Of a stretch of DNA of 64,000 nucleotides, positions 38,513-47,662 are shown one piece after another. Where the stretch lies: the NCBI RefSeq assembly GCF_002072955.1, contig NZ_LPUF01000001.1, positions 2,254,896 to 2,318,895 on the forward strand, written 5' to 3'. The first letter of the stretch is position 1. Every line of letters starts with the position of its first letter. The DNA comes from Methyloprofundus sedimenti. GTDB lineage: Bacteria > Pseudomonadota > Gammaproteobacteria > Methylococcales > Methylomonadaceae. Made by a program: the position numbers and the translations under genes. The notes beneath the pieces were generated by a model. That model was not told the origin of the DNA and made no database searches. It was given only the letters and a program-made list of their open reading frames with translations.

Positions 38513-39975
38513 GGTTTGTCGCACACCTTCTCGTTGTTGTTAAAACCTCCTCCCAACGCTCTGATTACCTGTACCGCTGCTTTTAAATACTCTCCCTGCA
38601 AAGCGCTAAGAAATAGCCGTTGTTGATAATCTGCGACCTGCATCTGTAGTAATTCATTCTGATCGGTGAGTCCCTGCTTGACTTTGACCTCAGCAATCTG
38701 AAGTTTTTTCAGCATTGCTGCAAGTGTCTGTTGCTGCTCAGTCAGTCGGACATCAATGTCTTGCCAGCGGGCCAGCGTATCGGCCACGTCTTTAACGGCA
38801 TGCAGTAATTGGCTGTTATATTTATATGTCGCTTCGTCATAAGCAGCTTCCTGGTAATCGAGGTTGGCGCGCAATCGCCCCCCCTCGAAAATCGGAAAAG
38901 TGACGGAGGGCCCCACCGCATAAGCTAAGCTGGATCCCTCCAACAATATGTCGGTCATGCTGACGCTATGCAGACCGACAAAAGAAACCAAATTGACATC
39001 CGGGTAAAATTCGGTCTCAGCTACCTTGATTTCCTGCGCAGCCGCCTCCACATACAACCGTGCTGCCTGAAGATCGGGCCGATGCGCCAACAGGTGCAGT
39101 GGCAGATCGCTTGGCAGGGGTAATTTTTCCGGTAATATGGTAGGGCTAGCCACGATATCTCGCCCCCAATCGGGCCCCTTGCCGGCCAGCGCGGCTAAAA
39201 TATTTTGTTGCAACGCAATTTGAGTTTGCAACGCGGAAACTTGTTGTTGAACGTTATGCAATTCAACTTCGGCGCTGAGTAATGGATCATTTGCAATTAA
39301 ACCGGAAGCGAACAAGACCTGATTCAGCCGTAATAACCGTTGGTGACAGACGAGAATCTGCTCCTCAAATTTTAATGTTTCGCTGGTTATGGCCAAGTCA
39401 AAATAAGCCTGAGCAACAGCCGCTGACAGTAACAAGCGGGCGTCAACCTGCTCCATTGCAGCGGCCATCGATCTACCAATAGCGGCTTGTAGCGCTGCTT
39501 TGTCTTTCCCCCACAGATCTAGGTGATAGCGTAATACCAAAGGATTGATCAATAATTGGCGAAAATCATCGCCAGCCAGTTTGGCTTGCACACCGTTGGC
39601 TGAAAAGCGCTGAAACCTAAAACTAACATTGGCACGCACGGTTGGATACTGTTCGGCTGCCTGTGCGTCGACAAGTGACTGTGATTGTTGCAAACGGGAC
39701 GCAACTTCCTTAAGCTGTGGACTATCGCTCACGGCGGTCTCAATTAAATCGGATAATTTTGGCATTGCAAAGACCGTCCACCAGTCCTTCGCCGGCCATT
39801 GATCGTTGCCAGGCAGATTTTGTCGAGCCGGTGTCAGCGTTTTGTCCAGTTCCGGTAACGTCATCATTTCAGCCCGTTCGTCCGCTTCAGGAAACAGTGC
39901 GCAAGAAGTCAACATGAGCAGCAGCAACACATTGATTAAGTGCAATACATAATGCCATGGCTGTGTATCGCTCAT
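38500..39975 (-). CDS. Outer-membrane efflux channel (NodT/OprM-like lipoprotein)
   Basis: TolC-type channel of 491 aa for the MFS pump. The ATG at 39975 overlaps the MFS stop (ATGA) and yields MSDTQPWHYVLHLINVLLLLMLTSCALF, a signal with lipobox LTSC. An in-frame ATG at 40047 would give 515 aa but places the signal internally. NodT-family blocks include WWTVFAMPKLSDLIETAVSDSPQLKEV, RPDLQAARLYVEAA and AYAVGPSVTFPIFEGGRLRANL. It ends overlapping the adaptor start. Confidence 0.92.
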   Translation of the reverse strand: MSDTQPWHYVLHLINVLLLLMLTSCALFPEADERAEMMTLPELDKTLTPARQNLPGNDQWPAKDWWTVFAMPKLSDLIETAVSDSPQLKEVASRLQQSQSLVDAQAAEQYPTVRANVSFRFQRFSANGVQAKLAGDDFRQLLINPLVLRYHLDLWGKDKAALQAAIGRSMAAAMEQVDARLLLSAAVAQAYFDLAITSETLKFEEQILVCHQRLLRLNQVLFASGLIANDPLLSAEVELHNVQQQVSALQTQIALQQNILAALAGKGPDWGRDIVASPTILPEKLPLPSDLPLHLLAHRPDLQAARLYVEAAAQEIKVAETEFYPDVNLVSFVGLHSVSMTDILLEGSSLAYAVGPSVTFPIFEGGRLRANLDYQEAAYDEATYKYNSQLLHAVKDVADTLARWQDIDVRLTEQQQTLAAMLKKLQIAEVKVKQGLTDQNELLQMQVADYQQRLFLSALQGEYLKAAVQVIRALGGGFNNNEKVCDKPCKN

Positions 39976-41552
39976 ACTTCCCTCACCATCAAACCCATGA
40001 CTCGACGTCGTATAGCCTGCGCCAGGGTTCGTTTGCTCGATTCCCATGTCGGATTAGCAAACCAGACCAAAATAGCCAAACCAAGAAAGATGCAAGCCGC
40101 CAGCCAATAAGCGTCATTTAATGCTAGAATCGTAGCCTGTTGATTCGCCATCCCACCCAATTTGGTGAAAGCTTCAGCATCGGACAAACCGGCACCGTTC
40201 AATTTGGTTATAATCTGGCTGAAAGAGTGGTCGTGCGGCGTTTGCATTTCGGCGAACCGGTTCAGATGCAACGGGGTGCGCTGATAAAGCACAATACCTT
40301 GCAGGGTAATGCCGAATGCGCCACCGGCAATACGTACCAGGCTCGCCAGCTCAACCGCCCGCCACTGTCGTTGTGGAGGCAACCCATGCAGCAGCAATGC
40401 AGTTAGGGGCGTAAAAAAACTGCCCAGACAGATACCTTCCAATAATTTGGGCCAAAATAATTGTGCATAAGCATCCTGGTGATCGAAACGACTCAACCAG
40501 AAATAGGTCACGGCAAAGCCGAGCAGATTTAATGAAGCCAGCAGGCGGGCATCGTAGCGCTTGACGATCTCGTGAAATACGCCGGCTACAGGCTTGGCGA
40601 AAATAGCCATCGGCAAAAACACCAGTCCCGCCAGAAAGGATGAATAGCCCAGCGTCAACTGCAGTTGCACAATCAACATCGACAACAAGCCTTGAAAACA
40701 GAGAAAACCTAAAAATAAACTCAAGACGCCGATGGTGAAATTACGGTAGGCAAATAAACTAATATCCAGAAATGGTTCGCGCGTGCCCAATTCCCATATC
40801 ACCCAATAAATCAGAGTAATCAGAGTAAGGGCTAGCAACGTCATCAAATAGGTGGAATTACCCCAGTCCTTATCGTTACCCTGATTAAGCAAAGTTTGCA
40901 GACTGCCTAACATCAGAGCCAACAACAGGAAACCCGGCATATCGAAGCGACGGCGAATTTTACGTGCACCACGTTTATATAACAGCGCACCAACCATGCC
41001 GGCAATGGCTAAAGCGACGGGGATATTGAATAGAAATAGCCAGCGCCAGCCTAAGATGTCGGCAATCCAGCCGCCGCATGGCGGACCCAAGGTGAATGGG
41101 GTCAGCGTAAACAAACTCCAGACACCGATCCCCACTGATTTACGTCGATCCGGGTACTCTTTCAAAATCATGGATTGCCCCAAAGGTAGTGTCAGTCCCC
41201 CGGAAAAACCCAAAACTATACGCGCCGCTAAAAATCCATACAATGAACTGCAATAGGCGCAAGCCACCGAAGCTGCGGCAAAAATAACAAATGCCCAGAT
41301 GAAAGGCCGGTATTCTCCGATGCGTCGTGAAAACCAGATTCCCACCGGAAACGACAATGCCAGGCCGATCATGTAATCGGTTTGCGTCCAGGTCGCAAAA
41401 CTAGGCGGTATGTCTAGACCTCCGGCAATGCGCGGCAACATTGCGATGTAGGCTCCGGCATTGAATAAAACTAAGGCATGCCCGAGGCCCAGACAAATAT
41501 TGAACAATACGAAACGCCAACCGCGCAGTCGCTTGTTATAACCTATCATCAT
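39972..41552 (-). CDS. MFS drug efflux permease (EmrB/DHA2 family)
   Basis: Inner-membrane proton antiporter of 526 aa with about 14 hydrophobic helices, as in DHA2 drug exporters. The loop 2-3 motif appears in modified form (GIWFSRRIGEYRPF), and motif C-like GPPCGGWIADILGWRWLFLFNIPV is clear. With adaptor and outer-membrane channel encoded next, it forms an EmrAB-TolC-like pump. It overlaps the end of the 61-aa ORF upstream. Substrate unknown; the divergent LysR gene is the likely regulator. Confidence 0.92.
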   Translation of the reverse strand: MMIGYNKRLRGWRFVLFNICLGLGHALVLFNAGAYIAMLPRIAGGLDIPPSFATWTQTDYMIGLALSFPVGIWFSRRIGEYRPFIWAFVIFAAASVACAYCSSLYGFLAARIVLGFSGGLTLPLGQSMILKEYPDRRKSVGIGVWSLFTLTPFTLGPPCGGWIADILGWRWLFLFNIPVALAIAGMVGALLYKRGARKIRRRFDMPGFLLLALMLGSLQTLLNQGNDKDWGNSTYLMTLLALTLITLIYWVIWELGTREPFLDISLFAYRNFTIGVLSLFLGFLCFQGLLSMLIVQLQLTLGYSSFLAGLVFLPMAIFAKPVAGVFHEIVKRYDARLLASLNLLGFAVTYFWLSRFDHQDAYAQLFWPKLLEGICLGSFFTPLTALLLHGLPPQRQWRAVELASLVRIAGGAFGITLQGIVLYQRTPLHLNRFAEMQTPHDHSFSQIITKLNGAGLSDAEAFTKLGGMANQQATILALNDAYWLAACIFLGLAILVWFANPTWESSKRTLAQAIRRRVMGLMVREV

Positions 41553-41721
41553 TCAGCAAATCGGGTAGTATCGAACCAGAACATAGCGGCGAACCATTAG
41601 GGCGTGCCCAACAAACCTTGTAGTTTTGATATTCAATTGTATCGTTGTCTTTATATAGCCCCTGACACGTAACAAAGGTCCGCATTTCATCTATATAGTC
41701 ACTTGGATCTGTGTGTTTCAT
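41536..41721 (-). CDS. 61-aa small protein inside the efflux operon
   Basis: I do not recognise this protein. It is polar, has no membrane helix, is acidic at the N-terminus (MKHTDPSDYIDEM), and carries three cysteines (in TCQG, VCWA and PLCSG). Its ATG overlaps the stop of the lipoprotein gene by four bases (ATGA), and its end overlaps the MFS start by 17 bases. This double overlap is the main reason to accept it as real. It might be a metal- or redox-responsive accessory, or only a coupling ORF. Confidence 0.6.
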   Translation of the reverse strand: MKHTDPSDYIDEMRTFVTCQGLYKDNDTIEYQNYKVCWARPNGSPLCSGSILPDLLNDDRL

Positions 41722-42605
41722 GAAGATACCGTATTATGCTTACCCTGTAAGCCTAGCTCTTGAAAATACTGCATCAGCATTTGCATTCCCATTTCGCTGA
41801 CCTTAGCCTTAAATTTTACTCCCTGGTAAGCCAATAAAGCTTGCGCCGTGGTTTCATAAAGCCGGGTTGACTGACTGTTTCGCGCAACCACTTTTCCTGT
41901 ATCGGCATCAATTAATTTGACTAATAATTGCAAGGCAATTTGTCCCTCAAAAATTTTGTAATGGCCAATACCTATTTCAAGTACCGCATCGACAGAACTA
42001 GCCTGCAATTGGTTTATATCAATGGCGGAATCATTCTTTTCGTACCATTGCTGGATGGCCTCCCGCCAACTATCGAGATAGGGGCTACTACGATCATCGC
42101 TGGACAACGGTAAATTAACCGTGGCAGGGTACTCCGGTGTTTTGATGTGCATTGCGTTCAGTTGTGTTATGGCCTGGTCCGACACGGCCAGAGTTGGCAT
42201 CCAATCACCCGTCTTATAGAAAGCTTGTCGGCATTGGTCATTAGCCTGTGCATTCGTGACTTGCGTATAACTCACTACCGTCACGCTATCACCTTCACCG
42301 ACCAGGCCGGTAATCAGAATTCCACCCGGATTACGATATATTTTTTGTTGTTTTTCCATCGGCAATGTGATGTCTTCGTATTCTTGGTACACTGGCATCC
42401 GAGTTGTAAGCAAATCCGGTGTCACTTCGAGAGGCGGTGCTTCTACTGCCACGACCAGAATTGATCTTATTTCAGCGATAGCTGGCTTAGGATCTTGTTG
42501 TAGCGCACCGGTGGACTGACATCCGATCAGCGCAGACAATATTGACAGCCAGATTAGACAATTCTTAACGTGCGTCCGGCTGGGTAGCATAAATTGATTA
42601 AACAT
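41718..42605 (-). CDS. Lipoprotein of unknown function, first gene of the efflux operon
   Basis: 295-aa predicted lipoprotein. The signal peptide ends in the lipobox LIGC (about residue 29), followed by QSTGALQQDPKP. The mature part has an alternating beta/alpha look, with EIRSILVVAVEAPPLEV, DAVLEIGIGHYKIFEGQIALQLLVKLIDADTGKVVAR and YETTAQALLAYQG. The pattern recalls periplasmic lipoproteins of the penicillin-binding-activator or CsgG-like type, but I cannot assign a family. It sits behind a strong ribosome site that can be folded into a hairpin. Confidence 0.65.
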   Translation of the reverse strand: MFNQFMLPSRTHVKNCLIWLSILSALIGCQSTGALQQDPKPAIAEIRSILVVAVEAPPLEVTPDLLTTRMPVYQEYEDITLPMEKQQKIYRNPGGILITGLVGEGDSVTVVSYTQVTNAQANDQCRQAFYKTGDWMPTLAVSDQAITQLNAMHIKTPEYPATVNLPLSSDDRSSPYLDSWREAIQQWYEKNDSAIDINQLQASSVDAVLEIGIGHYKIFEGQIALQLLVKLIDADTGKVVARNSQSTRLYETTAQALLAYQGVKFKAKVSEMGMQMLMQYFQELGLQGKHNTVSS

Positions 42606-42613
42606 TGTAAAAA

Positions 42614-42635
42614 CCTCCCCATTAAGTGATGGGAA
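42614..42635 (-). promoter_or_regulatory. Strong ribosome binding site folded into a hairpin
   Basis: On the minus strand the leader reads TTCCCAT-cactta-ATGGGGAGG, then eight bases to the ATG at 42605. The Shine-Dalgarno GGGGAGG forms the 3' arm of a seven-pair stem (one G-T pair). Melting this stem would free the site, so translation of the efflux operon may be controlled by structure or temperature. This is inference from base pairing only. Confidence 0.4.
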
Positions 42636-42774
42636 ACTCCGAATTAATCAGCGTTTTCCCCTAATACAGCCGCCACCTGGCGCAAGATATTCGTGCGGGT
42701 CGGCCGGCATGCTGTACTGACTAATGGTCTGAATCAACGACCAATCGTCTTGAAAATATACTATATACCCAGCA

Positions 42775-42786
42775 TCTTATATAAGA
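42775..42786. promoter_or_regulatory. 12-bp palindrome between efflux operon and LysR gene
   Basis: TCTTATATAAGA is a perfect palindrome 53 bases before the LysR ATG, in the 233-base divergent promoter region. Its place fits an operator for the LysR protein or the -10 region of either promoter. No proof of binding. Confidence 0.4.
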
Positions 42787-42838
42787 CAAACGATTTTTAT
42801 TGGACTTTAATATCGGAAAAGGCGATACTAAAAAAACT

Positions 42839-43711
42839 ATGGATATTGAACAAATCAGAACTTTTTTAAGCGTCGCTGCAAATGGTAGCTTTCAAGAAGC
42901 GGCCAATCGGCTATATGTCACGCAGTCGACAGTGAGTACCCGTATTCAGCGCTTAGAGTCTTATTTACGCGTCCGCCTGTTTGTGCGCAATCGATCGGGA
43001 GCACATCTGACGCAGCAGGGACAACGATTTTTGCGCCATGCGAAATCCCTGTTGCTGACATTGGAACAGGCACGTCATGATATCGGTCTGCCCAGCCGGT
43101 TTCGAGCCAGCATAACCGTAGGTGCGCGCATCGCCTTGTGGGAAGAATTACTGCCACACTGGATCGGTGAAATACGCCAACAGTCGCCGGATGTTTCCAT
43201 CCGGTGCGATATTGGTTTTGAGGAGGATTTAATGCGCAGATTGATCGAAGGCAACATCGACATCGGGCTGATGTACACGCCGCAACACAGCCCCGGACTT
43301 AAGATCGAGCATTTGTTTGATGAAATGCTGGTACTGGTCACCACCACACCAGACATTCCCTGGCCGGACGATAATTATATCTATGTGGATTGGGGGCCGG
43401 CATTTTATGCACAACACAGCAGCAGCTATCCCAACCTGGAACGCTCCGCGCAAGTGGTCAACATAGGTTGGCTGGGGATCCAATTGATAAGGAATAATGG
43501 CGGCTCATGTTTTCTACCGATACGCATGGCCGAGCCGTTTATTCGCAATAAATCGCTTTATACGGTCCCCGACAGCCCGCAATTCAGATTGCCGGCCTAT
43601 ATGGTTTTTCCTCAGGATCGAGATTGCATGGTGCTACAACAATTACTTGATGAGCTACGTACTCTGGCAGCGACGGAACGCAATAAAAGCTACGAGTCCA
43701 TTACCGGATAA
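42839..43711 (+). CDS. LysR-family regulator divergent to the efflux operon
   Basis: Transcriptional activator/repressor. The ATG at 42839 gives MDIEQIRTFLSVAANGSFQEAANRLYVTQSTVSTRIQRLE, a full N-terminal winged HTH, and 290 aa; an upstream in-frame start at 42800 adds 13 untypical residues. The effector domain follows (ITVGARIALWEELLPHWIGEIRQ, EGNIDIGLMYTPQ). LysR proteins usually control the divergent neighbour, here the five-gene efflux operon. Base composition of this gene and the operon looks more GC-rich than flanking genes, suggesting they arrived together. Confidence 0.9.
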   Translation: MDIEQIRTFLSVAANGSFQEAANRLYVTQSTVSTRIQRLESYLRVRLFVRNRSGAHLTQQGQRFLRHAKSLLLTLEQARHDIGLPSRFRASITVGARIALWEELLPHWIGEIRQQSPDVSIRCDIGFEEDLMRRLIEGNIDIGLMYTPQHSPGLKIEHLFDEMLVLVTTTPDIPWPDDNYIYVDWGPAFYAQHSSSYPNLERSAQVVNIGWLGIQLIRNNGGSCFLPIRMAEPFIRNKSLYTVPDSPQFRLPAYMVFPQDRDCMVLQQLLDELRTLAATERNKSYESITG

Positions 43712-44190
43712 ATCAGCACGGCATATATTAGACAAGGCCATTAGCAGGATATAGGAAAGAACTAGGAATTTGATATCGGTATATAAAAGTGATATCCCTC
43801 GCCTCATAGAAATCGAACAGGAAACGAAGAAGCTTTAGCGGAAGAGTGGTGTTCGCCACTCCCTTCACTGCGTGATCGTAAGGCCGGATCTTTTGTCGAA
43901 GTCTGAGCAATAGCGTGGGTGGAGCAAAAATACACGGCATTCCGACACGGCGTTAAATCATTTATGGTAGGAATGCGAAGCCAGTACCGAGCTTACGATG
44001 GTACCAACGCAGATAGACCCCACGCAATTTTTCGCTACGTAGGCGAGACGCGGGACCACTTTGTAGCAATGAGAGCTAAACCGCAGCATTACCCGGCGTT
44101 CCAGGATGAGTCCTGCTAACTATTATCCAACTTCTCAAAGAAGCCAAGGCGATAGCAATTCATATCAATGATTAATTATTTTTTATAGAG
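43712..44190 (+). other. Spacer with a group II intron-like fragment
   Basis: No credible gene in about 480 bases. Roughly 43815-43908 resembles, base for base over long stretches, the reverse complement of 63000-63086 in the group II intron at 61-63 kb: GGAAACGAAG-AGCTTTAGCGGA, then GGCCGG-TCTTTTGTCGAA and TCTGAGC are shared. Between them lies a hairpin GAGTGG/CCACTC here, where the intron has GGT/ACC, as if the pairing were kept. The rest up to 44120 is GC-rich and structured but not matched by me to the intron; an open stretch at 43919-44119 gives no recognisable protein. Confidence 0.55.
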
Positions 44191-45480
44191 CTAAGGCTCT
44201 ATATCAGCAACAACTTTAAGCACAGCATCAATCAGCTGGTTAAGTTCTGTACTTGAGATAATAAAAGGCGGCATTAGGTAAATAAGTTTATTGAAGGGTC
44301 GCACCCAGACACCGGCATCAACAAATTTAGGCTGTAAAGTCTTTAAGTCTACTGGATGATGCAGTTCAATAACACCGATAGCACCTAAAACACGCACGTC
44401 CTTTACATGTGCGTAGTGCGCGCAAGCTTGCAGACCAGTCGCTAATGTTTGCTCTATAGTGCGAACTGTTTGTTGCCAGGGTGAATTCAGTAACAGCTTT
44501 AAACTTGCCAGGGCAGTGGCACAGGCAAGTGGGTTAGCCATAAAAGTCGGACCATGCATAAATAAGCCAGGCTCACCCAGGCGAATGGTATCTGCGATTT
44601 CCTGAGTTGCCAAAGTGGCTGCCAACGTCATATAACCGCCGGTCAAGGCTTTGCCCAGGCAGAGTATATCCGGTGCTATTTCTGCATGTTCACAGGCAAA
44701 TAACTTGCCGGTACGACCAAACCCTGTCGCAATTTCATCTACAATCAACAGTACGTCATATTGGGTACATAGTTCTCGCACTTGCTGTAGATATTCGGGA
44801 GAATAAAAACGCATTCCACCTGCGCCTTGAACAATAGGTTCAAGAATAATGGCAGCGATTTGCGCATGATTTTCTTTTAGCTGATTTTCAAGTGGCGCAA
44901 TATCCTCAGGTGTACATGGCTGGGTAAAGGTACAGTTGGGTGCAGCGGCAAAAAGCTGCTTAATTAGAGTATTGGCAAATAAGCTATGCATCCCATTAAC
45001 TGGGTCGCTAACCGACATGGCCCCGAAGGTATCACCGTGATAGCCATGGCGTATAGTGAGTAGCTTCGCTTTTTGAGACTGGTTTTTGGCATACCAGTAC
45101 TGAATTGCCATTTTCATGGCTACTTCTATAGCAACTGAACCAGAATCAGCAAAGAAAACTGTTTGCAAGGGCTCAGGGGTGATTTTTACTAATTGTAATG
45201 CCAGATCAACAGCGGGCTGGTGCGTCAAGCCACCGAACATAATATGAGCCATATCATGTAATTGTGTGCTAATCGCCTGGTTTAAAACCGGGTGATTATA
45301 ACCATGTATGGCACTCCACCAGGATGACATGCCATCGATCAAGACACGACCATCCATTAGCGTAATGCGTACACCTTGAGCTGATTTTACCGGGTAAATA
45401 GGTGTGTCGGCTTGTATGGCACTGTAAGGATGCCATACATGTTGCCGGTCTTGCTCTAAGAGAGCGTTTTGTGATTGCAC
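44191..45480 (-). CDS. bioA: Adenosylmethionine-8-amino-7-oxononanoate aminotransferase
   Basis: PLP enzyme of biotin synthesis that uses SAM as amino donor to make 7,8-diaminopelargonate. It has 429 aa, the family length. HVWHPYSAIQ at the start and GMSSWWSAIHGYNHP near residue 50 are BioA-specific. LLIVDEIATGFGRTGKLFACEHA holds the cofactor Asp, and LCLGKALTGGYMTLAATL holds the PLP lysine. The gene stands alone; other bio genes are not in the window. Confidence 0.95.
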   Translation of the reverse strand: MQSQNALLEQDRQHVWHPYSAIQADTPIYPVKSAQGVRITLMDGRVLIDGMSSWWSAIHGYNHPVLNQAISTQLHDMAHIMFGGLTHQPAVDLALQLVKITPEPLQTVFFADSGSVAIEVAMKMAIQYWYAKNQSQKAKLLTIRHGYHGDTFGAMSVSDPVNGMHSLFANTLIKQLFAAAPNCTFTQPCTPEDIAPLENQLKENHAQIAAIILEPIVQGAGGMRFYSPEYLQQVRELCTQYDVLLIVDEIATGFGRTGKLFACEHAEIAPDILCLGKALTGGYMTLAATLATQEIADTIRLGEPGLFMHGPTFMANPLACATALASLKLLLNSPWQQTVRTIEQTLATGLQACAHYAHVKDVRVLGAIGVIELHHPVDLKTLQPKFVDAGVWVRPFNKLIYLMPPFIISSTELNQLIDAVLKVVADIEP

Positions 45481-45600
45481 GAGTTAAAGGGTGTCTCAGA
45501 GTAGTTGAGTAAGAGTCAGCGGTCTAAATATTTGCAACTTAGGATCAGGTTTGCCAGGCAGTGACTCTAACTGCTTTGCTCTACCCACCCATTTATTGGT

Positions 45601-46035
45601 TTAACCCATCTGTTTTTCACGGATTTCATCCAGTGTTTTACAATCTATACACTGATCTGCCGTAGGTCGAGCTTCTAAACGTCGTACTCCAATTTCTATA
45701 CCACATGATTCGCAATAGCCGTAGTCGTCTGTGTCGATCATAGCTAAAGCATCATTGATTTTTTTAAGCAGTTTTCTTTCTCTATCTCGTGTTCTTAATT
45801 CAAGACTAAATTCAGACTCTTGTGATGCGCGATCATTTGGATCAGGATAATTTGCGGCATCGTCGCGCATATGGTCAACGGTACGATCCACTTCACGCAT
45901 TAAGTCATTTTTCCAGTTGGTTAAAACTGCTCTAAAATGTGCTTTTTGCGCTTCATTCATATATTCTTCGCCTTTACTTTCTTCATATGGCTTAAAATTG
46001 AAAGGCGTACTTTCAGCTATCGTGCTGTTAGTCAT
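45601..46035 (-). CDS. dksA: RNA polymerase-binding transcription factor DksA
   Basis: Secondary-channel regulator that works with ppGpp to shift transcription during starvation. It has 144 aa. The coiled-coil contains ANYPDPNDRASQESEFSLELRTRDRER, with the Asp-rich tip that reaches the polymerase active site. The zinc finger CESCGIEIGVRRLEARPTADQCIDC has all four cysteines. It diverges from the aminotransferase gene at 46149. Confidence 0.95.
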   Translation of the reverse strand: MTNSTIAESTPFNFKPYEESKGEEYMNEAQKAHFRAVLTNWKNDLMREVDRTVDHMRDDAANYPDPNDRASQESEFSLELRTRDRERKLLKKINDALAMIDTDDYGYCESCGIEIGVRRLEARPTADQCIDCKTLDEIREKQMG

Positions 46036-46148
46036 CCACTAACTCCAGGTTTATTATAAAAAACTGCGCATTTTTATCAGGATAATAACAATTAAGCAAG
46101 AAATATTGCTATTATTTATCGATTAAATTTTTATTAAAAGAGGCTTAT

Positions 46149-47318
46149 ATGCAGGTAGCAAGCAGGATGGAGGCGATTACGCCTTTTTATGTCATGGAGT
46201 TATTAGCTCGAGCAAAACAGCTAGAAGCACAAGGGCGCGATATCATCCATATGGAAATAGGCGAACCTGACTTTACAACGCCTCAGCCGATCATTGATGC
46301 CGGGGTAGCTTATATCAAAGCAGGGCATGTAAAATATACTCCGGCTGCAGGTTTGCCTGAATTAAGGCAGAAAATTGCCGATTATTATTGGCAGCGTTAC
46401 CGGGTTACTGTGCCGATACAACGTATATTTATCACCCCGGGTGCAACAGGTGCATTCCTGCTTGCTTTGGGCGTGAGTTTAAATTCGGGTGATGAGGTTT
46501 TATTATCTGACCCATGCTATCCCTGCAATGAGAATTTCATTCATCTATTTGATGCTAAAGTTAAGCATGTGCCGGTATATGCAGATACAGCGTATCAATT
46601 ATCTGCAGATTTATTACAACAGCATTGGCAAGCGCTAACGCGTGCAATTTTAATTGCCTCGCCTTCGAATCCAACGGGCACTATTATTCAAGCAGCTGAA
46701 TTAGAAAAATGTATTCATTTTGTTAATACCAGGCAAGGCTTGCTATATTCTGATGAAATATATCATGGACTGGAGTATGAACCGGGTGTTACCAGCGCAC
46801 TGGCATTTAGTGACCAGGTGTTTGTTATTAATAGTTTTTCCAAATATTTTGGTATGACAGGCTGGCGGGTAGGGTGGTTAATCGTGCCTGAGGCATATAG
46901 CCCGGCAACAGAAAAATTAGCACAAAATATTTTTATTTCAACTTGCAGTCAATCACAATACGCAGCTTTGGCAGCTTTTGACGAGCAAACACTAGCAGAG
47001 TTAGAAAAGAGACGTCAGGACTTTTCCCTTAAAAGAGATTTTTTGTATGCACATTTATTACGCCTGGGGTTTAATATTCCGGTAAAACCTGCAGGCGCAT
47101 TTTATATTTATGCTGATTGCAGTCAATTTAGCAATGATAGCCAGCAATTTGCACAGCAATTATTAGAAACTGAAGGGCTTGCTGTCACGCCAGGTAAAGA
47201 TTTTGGCTATAATGAACATGAAAAGTACCTGCGTTTTGCATACACTGGCTCAATGGAAAATATTTCCGCGGGCATGCAACGCCTAGAGCGTTTTATATCA
47301 TCCAAACAGACGAGTTAA
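46149..47318 (+). CDS. Class I/II PLP-dependent aminotransferase
   Basis: Cytoplasmic aminotransferase of 389 aa with the AspC/AlaT fold. MEIGEPDFTTPQPIIDAG opens the family; ASPSNPTGTII contains the cofactor-binding Asn; YSDEIYHGLEY the Asp and Tyr; and NSFSKYFGMTGWRVGWLI the PLP lysine. The final RFAYTGSMENI contains the carboxylate-binding Arg. The precise amino acid substrate (aspartate, alanine or another) cannot be decided from sequence. The rhodanese gene begins four bases after the stop, indicating one transcript. Confidence 0.9.
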   Translation: MQVASRMEAITPFYVMELLARAKQLEAQGRDIIHMEIGEPDFTTPQPIIDAGVAYIKAGHVKYTPAAGLPELRQKIADYYWQRYRVTVPIQRIFITPGATGAFLLALGVSLNSGDEVLLSDPCYPCNENFIHLFDAKVKHVPVYADTAYQLSADLLQQHWQALTRAILIASPSNPTGTIIQAAELEKCIHFVNTRQGLLYSDEIYHGLEYEPGVTSALAFSDQVFVINSFSKYFGMTGWRVGWLIVPEAYSPATEKLAQNIFISTCSQSQYAALAAFDEQTLAELEKRRQDFSLKRDFLYAHLLRLGFNIPVKPAGAFYIYADCSQFSNDSQQFAQQLLETEGLAVTPGKDFGYNEHEKYLRFAYTGSMENISAGMQRLERFISSKQTS

Positions 47319-47322
47319 AAAA

Positions 47323-47649
47323 ATGGCTATAACACAAGTGTCGCCCATTAGTTTACAACAGCAGTTACTGGAAAATCCGCAGGCTTATGTGTTGCTCGAT
47401 GTACGTGAGCCTTTCGAATACGCAATAGCAAATTTAGAAAATAGCATATTAATTCCGATGAATCAGGTTCCTGATCGTCTGGATGAGCTGGAAAAACAAC
47501 AAGCCATCGTGGTCATCTGTCATCATGGTATACGCAGTGAGAATGTTGCATATTATCTTGATCAACAAGGATTTTCCCGGATTTTTAATTTAACCGGGGG
47601 CATAGATGCCTGGGCACGTTCCTGCGATGCTAAAATGGCTTTGTATTAA
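47323..47649 (+). CDS. Single-domain rhodanese-like sulfurtransferase
   Basis: 108-aa GlpE/PspE-like protein. The motif VLLDVREPFEYAIANLENSILIPM is the standard rhodanese start, and the catalytic cysteine is in VVICHHGIRSENVA. FNLTGGIDAW closes the domain. No signal peptide is seen, so it is probably cytoplasmic. It moves sulfane sulfur; partner unknown. Four-base spacing from the aminotransferase suggests joint expression. Confidence 0.92.
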   Translation: MAITQVSPISLQQQLLENPQAYVLLDVREPFEYAIANLENSILIPMNQVPDRLDELEKQQAIVVICHHGIRSENVAYYLDQQGFSRIFNLTGGIDAWARSCDAKMALY

Positions 47650-47662
47650 GCTGACGATTTAT

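Noticed and set aside
43919-44119. 66-codon frame with many aromatic and charged residues
   Set aside because: No homology recognised; lies in structured, intron-relic-like DNA.
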